DNA from: CATOSD01 sp965226695
GTDB taxonomy: Bacteria > Chloroflexota > Dehalococcoidia > Lucifugimonadales > CATOSD01
Direction of reading: 5' to 3'
Assembly (NCBI GenBank): GCA_965226695.1
Contig: OZ245405.1
Coordinates: forward strand, 1,550,001 to 1,614,000
Length of the DNA: 64,000 nucleotides
The translations under genes were made by a program, and so were the position numbers. This document shows, piece by piece, positions 27,649 to 37,135 of the stretch (the first letter of the stretch is position 1; every line of letters starts with the position of its first letter). Under the pieces are notes generated by a model. The model saw only the letters and a program-made list of their open reading frames with translations, made no database searches and had not been told where the DNA came from.

Positions 27649-29490
27649 CTACGGCGAGGGGGACTGTAGCCTGGTCGGGGTGTCGGCGATGAAGCCGGAC
27701 AGGTTCAGGGCGGTGTGGATCAGGCCTATGTGCGAGTAGGCCTGGGGAAAGTTGCCGAGTTGTCGCTGGGTGACCGGGTCGAACATTTCGGCGAACAGGC
27801 CCAGGTGGTTCGACTGCGTCGTAATCACGTTGTGAAAATAGTCCATGGCCCTGTCGTTCTGGCCGGTGTAGATCAGGTTGCCAATCAGCCAGAAGCTCAG
27901 CAGCGTGAAGGCGCCCTCCTCCTGGCCGCCCAGCCCATCGTCGGTCTCGTTGGGCAGGTAGCGCCACACAAGCGGCCCTTGCGTAAGCTCCCGCTCGATG
28001 GCGTCCACGTTTAACCGAACGCGGGGGTCGTCGCGCTCTATCAGGTTCATGAACGGTATGCCCAGGTTCGATGCGTCCAGCGCCTCGCTGCCGTAGCGCT
28101 GCCGGAACGCCTGCTTGCTCTCCGACCAACCTTGGCTCACGATCTCCTGCTTGATGTCGTCGGCCGCCAGCGACCATCGGCGGTACAGCCGCCGCTGACC
28201 CATGGCAGCGGCAATGTACGCGGCGTGGTCCAGCGCGGCCCAGCACAGAGCCTTGGAGTAAACGAAGTGCTGCAATTCTCCCCGCACCTCCCAGACGCCC
28301 CTGTCCTTACGGTGCCAGTTGCCCATGACGAACTCAGCCAGGAACTGGACGAGCTCCCACACCTCGGGTGGCAGCTCTCCCTTGAGCACGAACAGCGAGT
28401 GGATCGTGACGATCACCTCGCCGAAAACGTCCAATTGGACGTGGTCCGCCGCGGCGTTGCCGATGCGCACGGGGCGCGAGTCCTCGTATCCGCGCAGGTG
28501 GTCCAGCGTGTACTCCCGCAGCGACGAAACCGGACTTATGCCGTACAGGATGCGCGTCTTGCGCCGGTTCAGGTTGCACTGTTCCAGCAGCCAGTTCAGG
28601 TATCTGTCGGCACCGTACTCGTCGCCCAGGCGGTACAGAATGTCGACGGTGAAGCTGGCGTCCCGAAGCCACGAGTAGCGGTAGTCCCAGTTCCGGGAGC
28701 CACCTATGGTCTCCGGCAGGCTGGTGGTTGGAGCAGCCACGACGGCGCCGGAGTTACGGTACATCATCAGGTGCAGCGCGAGGAACGAACGCACCACCGA
28801 ATCGCGCCACAGGCCAGTGTAGTGCATCCGAGAGACGAGACCCTTCCAGTAGCTCGCCGTCGTCGCCAGCTTCTCGTCGGTGCGGTAGCGCTCGACGCCG
28901 GCAGGCCGCCGGTTGCCATAGGCGAGCACGAACCTGGCCGACTGCCCCTGGCGAAGGGTGAAGCGCGCATGAACGCCGCGGTCGTTGAACGGCAGGGGCA
29001 CCGTAGCTGCCAGCGTCATAGTCTGGCGGCCGCCGCTCGCCCTGACCGCCGTCGAGCCGGAGCGCGATCGCTGCGCCGAGAAGGCAGGCATGGCGCGGGC
29101 GTAGTCGTGGCGGGGTTGGTAGTCGCAGAGGACCTCCACTTCGCCCGACTCGCAACTCACGATGCGGTGAATCTCGTCGTCGGCCCTTGGTGGAGTCTCC
29201 GGGTTGTCGTCGTCGTCGTGCTGGGCCGGCATGAAGTCCGTCAGGTTCAGCACGCCGCCGGTGGTGGTGAACGTGGTACGCAGTATGTTGGTGTCGGTTA
29301 CGTAGGCCTGGTCGGTGGCGACCACCGGGGCCGTGGGAGCAATGCGAAAGTGCCCTCCCACGTCGGGGTCCAGTATGGCGGCGAAAACGCTAGGCGAGTC
29401 GAAGCGGGGGAAGCAGCACCAGTCGATAGAGCCGTCCGTCCCGACCAGTGCCGCCGACGACATATCGCCTATCAATCCGTAGCTATACAC
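27649..29490 (-). CDS. Glycoside hydrolase family 15 (glucoamylase/trehalase-like)
   Basis: About 613 residues in the family layout: N-terminal beta-sandwich beginning YSYGLIGDMSSAALVG and SIDWCCFPRFDSPSVFA, then the (alpha/alpha)6 barrel with GGSRNWDYRYSWLRDASFT near 350 and a second acidic block (QEEGAFTLLSFW) carrying the catalytic base Glu. GH15 enzymes release glucose from starch, glycogen or trehalose by inversion. There is no signal peptide, so it is probably cytosolic and acts on storage glucan or trehalose. The reading frame continues upstream to 29943, but family homology begins at the GTG at 29490, and the extension is low-complexity Arg-rich. No strong ribosome site marks this start. 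Confidence 0.88.
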   Translation of the reverse strand: MYSYGLIGDMSSAALVGTDGSIDWCCFPRFDSPSVFAAILDPDVGGHFRIAPTAPVVATDQAYVTDTNILRTTFTTTGGVLNLTDFMPAQHDDDDNPETPPRADDEIHRIVSCESGEVEVLCDYQPRHDYARAMPAFSAQRSRSGSTAVRASGGRQTMTLAATVPLPFNDRGVHARFTLRQGQSARFVLAYGNRRPAGVERYRTDEKLATTASYWKGLVSRMHYTGLWRDSVVRSFLALHLMMYRNSGAVVAAPTTSLPETIGGSRNWDYRYSWLRDASFTVDILYRLGDEYGADRYLNWLLEQCNLNRRKTRILYGISPVSSLREYTLDHLRGYEDSRPVRIGNAAADHVQLDVFGEVIVTIHSLFVLKGELPPEVWELVQFLAEFVMGNWHRKDRGVWEVRGELQHFVYSKALCWAALDHAAYIAAAMGQRRLYRRWSLAADDIKQEIVSQGWSESKQAFRQRYGSEALDASNLGIPFMNLIERDDPRVRLNVDAIERELTQGPLVWRYLPNETDDGLGGQEEGAFTLLSFWLIGNLIYTGQNDRAMDYFHNVITTQSNHLGLFAEMFDPVTQRQLGNFPQAYSHIGLIHTALNLSGFIADTPTRLQSPSP

Positions 29491-29929
29491 ATCACTTGCC
29501 CAATGGGTTATGGCGCCAGGACTGGGAAGGCCAGTATAGCACCCGGCGCGGAGCCGCCGCAACCGCAGGAAGCCCCGCTGTTTGGGCAATCGCATTTCAG
29601 GCGCACTCGCGCAGATTTTTGACCCCGACCATGTCGTGAGTATGGCGCCGGCGGCGTTGCGCGCGTAGAAACTGCCGAAACAGTGCTCAGATGCAATATT
29701 TCGGCGTTGAATGTAGGCCTTAAGAGGGCGACTTCGCCCTGACGGAAGTCCGAAAAATGGAGTGCGATTGCGCTCGCGACGGGGCCATTTAGCTTGACTT
29801 TCAAATATCGAAATGCTATGTATAGACAGGGCTGGGGCAGCCGTCGGGTACATGCCAAACGCAGGCCGCGGCCTTGCCCGGCCCGCGCGTATGCGAGCAG
29901 CCCTATTATCCAGAGGAGACGAGAGTCCT
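29491..29929. other. Divergent intergenic region between GH15 and the STAS operon
   Basis: No gene is recognised in these 439 bases. It holds a hairpin agggcg/cgccct with loop actt (29725-29740) and a good promoter for the plus-strand operon (29794-29822). The segment from 29800 to 29880 is AT-richer than its surroundings. Confidence 0.5.
29794..29822 (+). promoter_or_regulatory. Candidate sigma70 promoter of the partner-switching operon
   Basis: TTGACT (29794-29799) and TATGTA (29817-29822) are separated by 17 bases. The first gene of the operon starts 108 bases downstream. The -35 box matches 5 of 6 positions. Confidence 0.45.
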
Positions 29930-30268
29930 ATGGACATCAGCACCGAGCGTCAGGGTTCGACCCTTTTTGCCAACGTAGGTGACCGCATCGACGGTACTGA
30001 AGCACGCAACTTCCAGGAGACCCTGACGAGCGTTATCGACGAGGAAGTGAAGGCACTGATTCTCGATCTAGAAAAGCTCGCCTACATAAGCAGTGCCGGC
30101 CTGAGGGTAATCCTTCTTACTGCGAGGGTGCTGCAACGACAGGGCGGAAAGCTGGCGATTTGCTCGCTGTCTGGTCCCATTCGCGAGGTGTTCGAGATCA
30201 GCGGCTTCGACAAGATAATTCCGGTCCACTCCACCAGGGAAGAAGCAGCCTCGGCCATAGGCGCGTAG
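29930..30268 (+). CDS. STAS-domain anti-sigma factor antagonist (RsbV/SpoIIAA-like)
   Basis: A 112-residue single STAS domain. The phosphorylation loop reads AYISSAGLRVIL, with Ser54/Ser55 at the position phosphorylated by RsbW/SpoIIAB kinases. Unphosphorylated antagonist binds the kinase and frees its sigma factor or other target. The ATG at 29930 has a GAGGAG ribosome site 12 bases upstream; longer frames from 29813 have no homology. It is the first gene of a five-gene run with the matching phosphatase and kinase, so the full partner switch is encoded together. Confidence 0.92.
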   Translation: MDISTERQGSTLFANVGDRIDGTEARNFQETLTSVIDEEVKALILDLEKLAYISSAGLRVILLTARVLQRQGGKLAICSLSGPIREVFEISGFDKIIPVHSTREEAASAIGA

Positions 30269-30350
30269 CTGCACGCTCAACGCCCGCGAAGTCAACGCCC
30301 GAGCGAAACGCCTGGCCGTTAAGCTTCGAGGGCTAAGCGCACTTGATTGC

Positions 30351-31514
30351 ATGTCAATTAATCGACCTTACAAGATACTGGTTGTCGACGACGAGCCCGA
30401 CCTCGAACCGTTGATTCTTCAGCGGATGCGCAGGGACATCCGAAGAAGACAGTACACATTCGTGTTCGCTCGCAACGGCTTGGAGGCGCTTGAAAAACTG
30501 GGCGCTGACGAGACTATCGACCTGGTACTGTCGGACATCAACATGCCCCAGATGGACGGGCTGACTCTGTTGAGTCAAATCCCCAATGTCAGCACCGACG
30601 TTCGCTCGGTCATCATCTCCGCTTATGGCGACATGAAGAACATTCGCACCGCCATGAACCGGGGCGCCTTTGACTTCGTGACCAAGCCCATAGACTTCGA
30701 GGACCTTCGAGTTACTATCGAGCGCACGCTGAGCCACCTGCTCGAATGGCGGGACGCGCTGGAGTCGCGCAACAAGCTGACGGTGCTGCAGAACGAACTG
30801 GACATCGCAAGCGCCATGCAGCAATCGATGCTGCCCAATCACTTCCCCGAGGATGAGACTTTCCAGGTGTTCGGCAGAATGGAGCCCGCGCGCAACGTGG
30901 GCGGAGATTTCTTCGATATCCTGAACCGCGACCACGACCGCCTGGGTGTCGTCGTGGCGGATGTTTCCGACAAGGGCGTGCCCGCCGCACTGTTCATGAT
31001 GTCGAGCCGCACGCTCATCAGGGCCATGTCTATCGGCAGCGCCACGCCGGGCGAGGTGCTCGCGAGCGTCAACGAACTCCTGCAGGAAGATAACGACTCC
31101 ACCATGTTCGTAACGCTCTTCTACGCGGTGTACGACCCCGAAAACGGCATGTTGACCTACGCCAATGGTGGACACAATCCGCCGCTGCTGGTACACCCGG
31201 ACGGTTCGTCCGAGGAGCTTCCACTGACAGGGGGCATTGCGCTGGGACTTGTTTCCGAGTTCAAGTATGTGGAGCGCACGCTGAGGCTGATGCCCGGTGA
31301 CGCGCTGATCCTGTACACCGACGGCGTAACCGAGGCCATGAACGAGGAGCTGCTGGAGTTCGGCGTCCCAAGGCTGATAAAGGTGTTCGAGGTCGACCCG
31401 CCCAGCAGTGCGGAAGATACCACGGGGCGCGTATTCGAGGCGGTGCACGACTTTGCGGGTGAGGCCGACCAGTCGGACGACATCACCTGCTTGGTGCTGT
31501 ACCGCAGACAGTAA
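30351..31514 (+). CDS. Response regulator with PP2C (SpoIIE/RsbU) phosphatase output
   Basis: A 387-residue protein. Residues 8-125 form a receiver domain with the acidic pair VVDDEPD, phospho-acceptor Asp62 in LSDINMPQMDG and Lys in VTKPID. A helical linker (130-165) leads to a PPM phosphatase domain with metal ligands in VGGDFFDI, ADVSDKGVPAALFM and QSDDITCLVL. It should dephosphorylate the STAS antagonist when its receiver is phosphorylated. The histidine kinase 1.7 kb downstream in the same operon is the obvious phosphodonor. It starts 82 bases after the STAS gene and ends 25 bases before the kinase gene. Confidence 0.93.
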   Translation: MSINRPYKILVVDDEPDLEPLILQRMRRDIRRRQYTFVFARNGLEALEKLGADETIDLVLSDINMPQMDGLTLLSQIPNVSTDVRSVIISAYGDMKNIRTAMNRGAFDFVTKPIDFEDLRVTIERTLSHLLEWRDALESRNKLTVLQNELDIASAMQQSMLPNHFPEDETFQVFGRMEPARNVGGDFFDILNRDHDRLGVVVADVSDKGVPAALFMMSSRTLIRAMSIGSATPGEVLASVNELLQEDNDSTMFVTLFYAVYDPENGMLTYANGGHNPPLLVHPDGSSEELPLTGGIALGLVSEFKYVERTLRLMPGDALILYTDGVTEAMNEELLEFGVPRLIKVFEVDPPSSAEDTTGRVFEAVHDFAGEADQSDDITCLVLYRRQ

Positions 31515-31539
31515 GCGCCGCGGAAGATAGGCCACTTCA

Positions 31540-31956
31540 TTGACCGAGAAACTGAAACTCAAGTTCGAGACCAGAATTGAAGAGCTGATGCGTCTCCAGA
31601 GCGAGATAGAACAGCTCGGCGAGCGCGAGGACTGGGACCCCGCCCTGGTTTTCCACGTCAACCTCGCGGTTGAAGAATTGGCCACAAACATCATGAACTA
31701 CGGCCATTCGGAAGGTCTGCACGAGTTCGAAGTCATCCTCAGTTCAGAGCCCGACCACCTGACGATAGATATCTGGGACGATGGTCGCCCGTTCGACCCC
31801 CTGACAGAGGCCCCCGAGCCAGACTTGGACGCTTCACTGGAAGATAGGCGCATAGGCGGACTTGGCATCTACTTCGCCGAGACCCTCATGGACGAGATGA
31901 GGTACGAGAGGGAGGATGACAGGAACCACCTGACGTTGATCAAGCGCAGGGTGTGA
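31540..31956 (+). CDS. RsbW/SpoIIAB-type serine kinase (anti-sigma factor)
   Basis: A 138-residue GHKL ATPase. The N-box is VEELATNIMNYG with its Mg-binding Asn, G1 is WDDGRPFDP and the lid has GGLGIYFAE. Such kinases bind and inhibit a sigma factor or another target and phosphorylate the STAS antagonist on serine. No sigma factor lies in the window, so the target is encoded elsewhere or is not a sigma factor. The start is TTG at 31540. Its stop overlaps the start of the binding-protein gene by one base (TGATG), implying translational coupling. Confidence 0.92.
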   Translation: MTEKLKLKFETRIEELMRLQSEIEQLGEREDWDPALVFHVNLAVEELATNIMNYGHSEGLHEFEVILSSEPDHLTIDIWDDGRPFDPLTEAPEPDLDASLEDRRIGGLGIYFAETLMDEMRYEREDDRNHLTLIKRRV

Positions 31957-33212
31957 TGACGGCGGGCCGACTATACGTGGCGCTAGCGCTGCTCGCGATT
32001 CTCGCCGCGGTGGGGACGCAGGGATGCGATTCCGGGACGGCCCAGCCGGAAGTCGGTTCCTCCCGGACCCCCCAGGCGGAAGCCGGCCAAGTAGATGGCC
32101 CGGTCACGGATACCGTTCCCGGCATTAGCGACGACACCGTGCTGTTCGGCCAGTCTGCGGCGTTCAGCGGTCCGGCTCAGGAACTCGGCTCCAACATGCA
32201 CCTGGGCATCAGGGCCGCGTTCCAGGAACGAAACCTCGCCGGTGGCGTCTACGGCCGTCAGCTCGAATTGACCGCACTGGATGACGCCTACGAGCCTGAG
32301 GCCGCCGTGGCGAACACTACGCGACTCATAAGCGACAACGTGTTTGCCCTAATCGGCGCTGTCGGCACCCCCACATCGCGGTCCGCCGTGCCGGTTGCCT
32401 TGGCCGCCGAAGTTCCCTACATTGCTCCCTTCACCGGCGCGGCCTTTCTGCGCGACGAACAGCTGACCAACGTCATAAACGTTCGCGCCTCCTACTACCA
32501 GGAGACCGAGGAGATGGTCGAACGATTGACCACCGACCTGGGCATAACACGCATCGCAGTGATGTACCAGGACGATTCATACGGTCGCGCGGGCTATACC
32601 GGGGCGAGGCAAGCGCTTGAGCGAAGGAGTATGGAGCCGGTCGCTATAGGTGTCTATCCCCGCAACACCATCTCGGTGAAGACCGCCCTTGTAGACCTTC
32701 AGCAAGGCGACCCCGAGGCGGTGATCATGATAGGGGCGTACAAGCCGGTGTCCACACTGGTGTTGTGGGCGCGCCATATAGGGCTTGATCCCGTGTTCAT
32801 GACCGTCTCGTTCGTGGGCAGCAACGCGCTTGCCAGGGAGCTTGGGGAGATGGGAGAAGGCGTGTACGTCACGCAGGTGGTGCCCTTCCCGAGCGACGAC
32901 TCCATACCCATCGTGCGGGCGTACCTGGACGCGCTTGATGACTACGCCCCGGACGCGGTGCCCGGGTTCGTATCGCTTGAGGGTTACCTTGCGGGGCTTC
33001 TCGCTATTGCGGGCCTCGAGGCGTGCGGCCGCGACATCGACCGCGAGTGCTTTCTTGACGCCCTTCACCAACCGACTCTCGCGGAAATCGGCGCATTCCC
33101 GGTCAGCTTCGATATCGGTGACAACCAGGGCTCTGACGCCGTGTTTCTGACAGCCATAGGAAGCGATGGACAGTACCACCCCTTGGAGAGGATGGCGGAG
33201 GTTACGCCATGA
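31956..33212 (+). CDS. LivK-type periplasmic binding lipoprotein
   Basis: A 418-residue secreted receptor: signal peptide with lipobox (AILAAVGTQGC), a short linker, and a type I periplasmic binding fold (Peripla_BP_6) from about 50. LFGQSAAFSGPAQELG, FALIGAVGTPTSRSAVPVA and IAVMYQDDSYGRAGYTGAR are typical branched-chain amino acid/amide binding motifs. No ABC permease or ATPase is near; the gene overlaps the histidine kinase gene by 4 bases. It therefore probably acts as the extracellular ligand sensor of that kinase, as TorT does for TorS, rather than in transport. The ligand is unknown. Confidence 0.88.
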   Translation: MTAGRLYVALALLAILAAVGTQGCDSGTAQPEVGSSRTPQAEAGQVDGPVTDTVPGISDDTVLFGQSAAFSGPAQELGSNMHLGIRAAFQERNLAGGVYGRQLELTALDDAYEPEAAVANTTRLISDNVFALIGAVGTPTSRSAVPVALAAEVPYIAPFTGAAFLRDEQLTNVINVRASYYQETEEMVERLTTDLGITRIAVMYQDDSYGRAGYTGARQALERRSMEPVAIGVYPRNTISVKTALVDLQQGDPEAVIMIGAYKPVSTLVLWARHIGLDPVFMTVSFVGSNALARELGEMGEGVYVTQVVPFPSDDSIPIVRAYLDALDDYAPDAVPGFVSLEGYLAGLLAIAGLEACGRDIDRECFLDALHQPTLAEIGAFPVSFDIGDNQGSDAVFLTAIGSDGQYHPLERMAEVTP

Positions 33213-35395
33213 GGGAGCGACTGCGCCGCTTTGCCGAATACCGACACCGCATTTCGATGCAGATGTACTTGGGGATCGGCGCCTCCGCCGCGCTGACGCT
33301 TCTGGCGGCGATGGTCGCTTTTTATTCCTTTTACCAAGTCACGCAACAGCAGGAGATTGTGAACGAGGAGACGGTGCCGAATCTGGCCGCCGCGTTCGGC
33401 GTCGCACAGCACAGCAACAGCCTCGTTGCGGCCGCTCCAAGGCTGACCACGGCGCAGTCCATCGAAGAGCTGGACGCCGTCGCAGATGAGATAACGGGCG
33501 TCCGACGCCTGTTCGAAGAGCAGCTTGCCGCTCTCGCTTCGCAGTCGGACGGCTCCGGTGGCGAGTACGAGACCGTCCGGGCGCTAGCCGAAGATCTAAT
33601 CAACAACGTTCTGCTCATAAGGTACAACACGCTCGACCTGCAACTGTTAAGAGAAGAACGCGACCAGCTCGCCGCCAGGCTTGACATCCTGGTGGACGAG
33701 CTCACTTCGCTGCTCTACACGGCCTTGGACAACCAACTCTTCTACGCGATGACAGGCTACCAGGAGCTGGGGATGCCCGCCGCTCCCCGTACGGAGTACT
33801 TCTCCGAGGACGAGTTGCTCCTGTACCGCCGGCTTGCTGAGCTGCAAAGCGATGCCGGGGAGGCGACCCTTCACCTATCCGACGCCTTCACCGTCTCCGA
33901 CCCGTCGTTCATCGAGCCTCTCAGGGAGAAGTTCGAGTCGGCCAAGGGCCGCATCGAGCGCAACATGGTCCCCCTGAGAGGAACGGAGTTCCACGCGGTA
34001 CTTACGCCAATCATTGAGAAGATTGTCGAGGTTGGGGTGGGCGAAAACAACGGCTTCGACCTGCTGGACCGCGAACTCAGGCTGGTGGAACACGAGGTTG
34101 AGTTGCTGGCCATGAACCGCGAGCAGGCGGTCGACCTCGTGGCCGAAGTCGACGCCTTGGTGGGAAAGGCGCGGGCCGACTCGCAAGCGGCGACCATTGC
34201 GTCGGCGCAGGCGGTGGAAACCGGGCGAAACCTGCTGATTGGAATTACAGTCGTGAGCGTTGCCGGCGCGGTCCTGATCGCGTGGCTGTACATCGGACGT
34301 GGCCTGCTGCGCCGCATCGAACTGCTCTCGGTGTGGATGCGACGCATGGCTGGCGGCGACCTCGAGACGCGAATGGACGTTGGCGGGAGAGACGAAGTGG
34401 CGGACATGGCCGCGGCGTTGGACGTGTTCCGCCAGCACGCCCTGGAGGTGCAGCGCCTCAACCTAGTGGAACAGCTGGCCCAGGAGCTGCAGGGGAAGAA
34501 CAGCGAACTGGAGGAGGTGCTGGAGGACCTTCGACTGGCCCAGGACCAGATTGTGGTCAGGGAGAAGCTGGCGGCGCTCGGTGAGCTAACCGCTGGAGTG
34601 GCCCACGAGATTCGTAACCCGCTCAACTTCATAAAGAACTTCTCTGAGTCTTCTCAAGAGTTGCTGGCGGAGCTTAAGGAGGTGTTGGAAGAGGAAGGCG
34701 ACGACCAGGATGACCTGATCGAGGAGATATCGGAGGACCTGGTGGCAAACCTCGGCAGGATCCGGTCACACGGCGACCGAGCAAATCGCATCGTGCACGA
34801 CATGCTGATGATGGGCCGCGGCGCAGGCGACTGGCACCCCACCAACATCAACCTGCTTCTCGAAGAGCACTCCCGTCTGGCCTACCACAGCGCCCGCGCG
34901 CTCGATCCCGATTTCAACCTGGACATACGGCACGAGTTCGACGAAAACGTGGGCGAGATTGCCGTGATACCGCAGGACCTGGCAAGGGTGTTTCTCAACA
35001 TGGTAGGCAATGCCGCGTACGCCACCAATCAGAGGCGAGTAAGCACAGGCGAAGAGCTCACTTCCTTGAGCTCGTACTTCCCGACTCTGTGGCTCATCAC
35101 CGAACGCCTCGAGGACTGCATTCGCATACGGGTAAAGGACAACGGGGGAGGCATTCCGGACGACGTGCTCGAAAAGATCTTCAACCCGTTCTTCACCACC
35201 AAGCCGACCGGCGAGGGGACCGGCCTCGGGCTGGCGATGTGTAACGACATCATCAGGCAGCACGGCGGCACTATTCGAGTGGACGTCGAGCCGGGCGAGG
35301 GCACCAGCATGATCATAGATCTGCCGCTCGAGCCGCCGGAAGCCGGAGCCGCAATGGAGGGCGAAGAGGAAGTCGCCGCGACGACCGGAGACTAG
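33209..35395 (+). CDS. Membrane sensor histidine kinase
   Basis: A 728-residue kinase. Membrane helix 1 (about 22-43) and helix 2 (about 345-365) enclose a 300-residue, mostly helical extracytoplasmic domain, reminiscent of the TorS-type four-helix sensor. A HAMP domain (365-420) and coiled coil follow. His466 lies in AGVAHEIRNPLNF; the ATPase has the N-box FLNMVGNAAYA near 595, DNGGGIP, IFNPFFTTK and GEGTGLGL. All catalytic motifs are present. The start overlaps the binding-protein gene. It should phosphorylate the receiver-PP2C protein upstream in the operon. Its 3' end overlaps the convergent DUF502 gene by 4 bases. Confidence 0.92.
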   Translation: MRERLRRFAEYRHRISMQMYLGIGASAALTLLAAMVAFYSFYQVTQQQEIVNEETVPNLAAAFGVAQHSNSLVAAAPRLTTAQSIEELDAVADEITGVRRLFEEQLAALASQSDGSGGEYETVRALAEDLINNVLLIRYNTLDLQLLREERDQLAARLDILVDELTSLLYTALDNQLFYAMTGYQELGMPAAPRTEYFSEDELLLYRRLAELQSDAGEATLHLSDAFTVSDPSFIEPLREKFESAKGRIERNMVPLRGTEFHAVLTPIIEKIVEVGVGENNGFDLLDRELRLVEHEVELLAMNREQAVDLVAEVDALVGKARADSQAATIASAQAVETGRNLLIGITVVSVAGAVLIAWLYIGRGLLRRIELLSVWMRRMAGGDLETRMDVGGRDEVADMAAALDVFRQHALEVQRLNLVEQLAQELQGKNSELEEVLEDLRLAQDQIVVREKLAALGELTAGVAHEIRNPLNFIKNFSESSQELLAELKEVLEEEGDDQDDLIEEISEDLVANLGRIRSHGDRANRIVHDMLMMGRGAGDWHPTNINLLLEEHSRLAYHSARALDPDFNLDIRHEFDENVGEIAVIPQDLARVFLNMVGNAAYATNQRRVSTGEELTSLSSYFPTLWLITERLEDCIRIRVKDNGGGIPDDVLEKIFNPFFTTKPTGEGTGLGLAMCNDIIRQHGGTIRVDVEPGEGTSMIIDLPLEPPEAGAAMEGEEEVAATTGD

Positions 35396-36216
35396 CTCGG
35401 TAGGTCGTCCCTTTTGGCGAGAATCGCGGCCTCCAGGTGGAATCTGCCGGCAAAGTTGTCTGTGGGCCACTCATTGTCCTCGTCCTCGTCCTCGTCTTCC
35501 GTCTCTCTGGGCAGCCGAGCGAGTGACACGTACTCGGGCATGACGATGCCGCCAGTAAACACCAGCCGCATTGCCATTTCCACGCTGATGTCCGTCTCGT
35601 ACACGTCATCCTCGTTCACGAATGACATGTTGCCGGAAGTCGGGTTGGGCACTGTGGGAACATAGACAACCGCCAACGAAGTTTGGGTGTCGACGTTGTA
35701 CGCTCGCCCTGTTACGAAGCCCAGCGCCAGCATTCCTTCCCTGGGCCACTCCAGAAAGACGACGCGGCTGAAGTTATACTTTGAAGACAGCACCTCTGTC
35801 AGCTGCTCGGTCACTCCGTAGATCGAGCCCACCACCGGTGTGTTGCGCAGGATCGTGCTCTTGACCTCGATAATCTTGCGTCCCCAAGCCGTTGCCACAA
35901 TCAGGCCTACCGCGAAGAATATGATCAGGAAAACAATCACGCCGATTCCCGGAAAGTCAACCGGGTAGCCAAGCAGGGTCTGCTCACTTATGAACGGCAG
36001 ACCTCGAATGAACGTGTCGGCGTTCTCGATCAGAAATGCGAGTACGAGTAGAGTCACAAGTAGTGGAATCAGCACCACCACCCCGTCAAACAACCGGCGT
36101 TGCACCGTCGACTTGAGCTGTCTGAGGAATCTTGGCTTTCGCTCCTCGGGTTTGTTGAGGTTCGCGTTGCTCACCTTCACACCTCCTGCTGTTCTCGCCA
36201 AGTGCACCCGGAACAA
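35392..36216 (-). CDS. DUF502-family membrane protein
   Basis: About 274 residues, fewer if translation begins at the GTG of the VSNANLNK segment (residue 15). Two membrane helices (about 45-65 and 90-112) carry the typical LFDGVVVLIPLLVTLLVL and GIGVIVFLIIFFAVGLIVA, with NTPVVGSIYGVTEQLTEVL between them and a soluble C-terminal domain ending in an Asp/Glu-rich tail (ETEDEDEDEDNE). The family is widespread and of unknown function, possibly in membrane trafficking or stress. It converges with the kinase gene and is not part of its operon. Confidence 0.85.
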   Translation of the reverse strand: MFRVHLARTAGGVKVSNANLNKPEERKPRFLRQLKSTVQRRLFDGVVVLIPLLVTLLVLAFLIENADTFIRGLPFISEQTLLGYPVDFPGIGVIVFLIIFFAVGLIVATAWGRKIIEVKSTILRNTPVVGSIYGVTEQLTEVLSSKYNFSRVVFLEWPREGMLALGFVTGRAYNVDTQTSLAVVYVPTVPNPTSGNMSFVNEDDVYETDISVEMAMRLVFTGGIVMPEYVSLARLPRETEDEDEDEDNEWPTDNFAGRFHLEAAILAKRDDLPS

Positions 36217-36469
36217 GCCGATTTCGCCAAGCCAGTATACTCTACCATTATTGTGTGCAAACGGTGGGTCAAGTTACCTCAAAGTTCTTGGGCCACGGGC
36301 AAGAACGGGGCTATGGGGTGGGTTTCGATGCCCGTCGGCCTTCTCACGCGGTCTACTCCGGTGTTAGAATTCGGGCCTCGGCCTGCCCCGCGTGCCGCGA
36401 CCGCCAGGGTGATGGGTGCAAGACAGTGAAGTTACCACCCGTGTCTGAACGCCATCGAATGGGCGCACG

Positions 36470-37129
36470 TTGAGCGCCGACGGCCCCCGCGCGCAAAAGG
36501 CGCCACACGTCGACGGTGGAAGCCAGGCCGTCCGCGACTGGTGGAAGAGACCGTTTGACCTCGCGATACTTGTCGCCGTCCACGTGGTTCTCGCCCCCCT
36601 CTGGATCGCGCTGTGGACGTTTGTTCCATTGGCGATCTGGCTGTACGACCGCGGCCCCGTCTTCTATACCCAGCCGCGGCTGGGAAAGGGCGGGCGCGTG
36701 TTCAGGGTTTACAAGTTCAGGTCGATGGTGCCCGATGCAGAGCGGATGAGCGGGGCCGTCTGGGCGTCGGAAAACGACCCGAGAATCACGCCCGTGGGCC
36801 GTGTTCTGCGTAATCGCGCGCTGGATGAGCTCCCCCAGGTGATAAACATGTTCAGGGGCGACCTCAGCCTGGTGGGACCGCGCGCCGAGCGCCCGGAGCT
36901 CGCCGCCGAGATTACCAAGGGTGTGCCCAACTTCGAACGCCGTCTCCTCGTCAGGCCCGGCCTGACGGGGCTGGCGCAGGTCTACGGCACATACGATACG
37001 GATCCTCACCACAAGCTCCGCTATGACACCCTGTACATGCGGCGCATGTCACCCTGGCTGGACTTGAAGCTGCTCGTTGCGTCGGTGTGGGTGACCGTGC
37101 TGGCAAAGTGGCAGGACAGGGAGCGCTGA
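36470..37129 (+). CDS. Undecaprenyl-phosphate sugar phosphotransferase (bacterial sugar transferase)
   Basis: A 219-residue monotopic membrane enzyme. An N-terminal hydrophobic segment (28-55) is followed by VYKFRSMVPDAE, RNRALDELPQVINMFRGDLSLVGPRAE and RPGLTGLAQVYG, the signature of the WcaJ/WbaP phosphoglycosyl transferases that load the first sugar-1-phosphate on undecaprenyl phosphate for capsule, O-antigen or EPS synthesis. The Asp-Glu dyad (LDELPQ) is intact. Only the catalytic part is present, as in short monofunctional members. The start is TTG at 36470; no other start precedes the membrane segment well. No other glycan genes are adjacent. Confidence 0.88.
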   Translation: MSADGPRAQKAPHVDGGSQAVRDWWKRPFDLAILVAVHVVLAPLWIALWTFVPLAIWLYDRGPVFYTQPRLGKGGRVFRVYKFRSMVPDAERMSGAVWASENDPRITPVGRVLRNRALDELPQVINMFRGDLSLVGPRAERPELAAEITKGVPNFERRLLVRPGLTGLAQVYGTYDTDPHHKLRYDTLYMRRMSPWLDLKLLVASVWVTVLAKWQDRER

Positions 37130-37135
37130 CGGGCC

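Noticed and set aside
28132..29622. 496-codon plus-strand open frame
   Set aside because: Antisense to the GH15 gene and without any recognisable motif.
30354..31694. 446-codon minus-strand open frame
   Set aside because: Antisense shadow of the receiver-PP2C gene, whose plus-strand product has all catalytic motifs.
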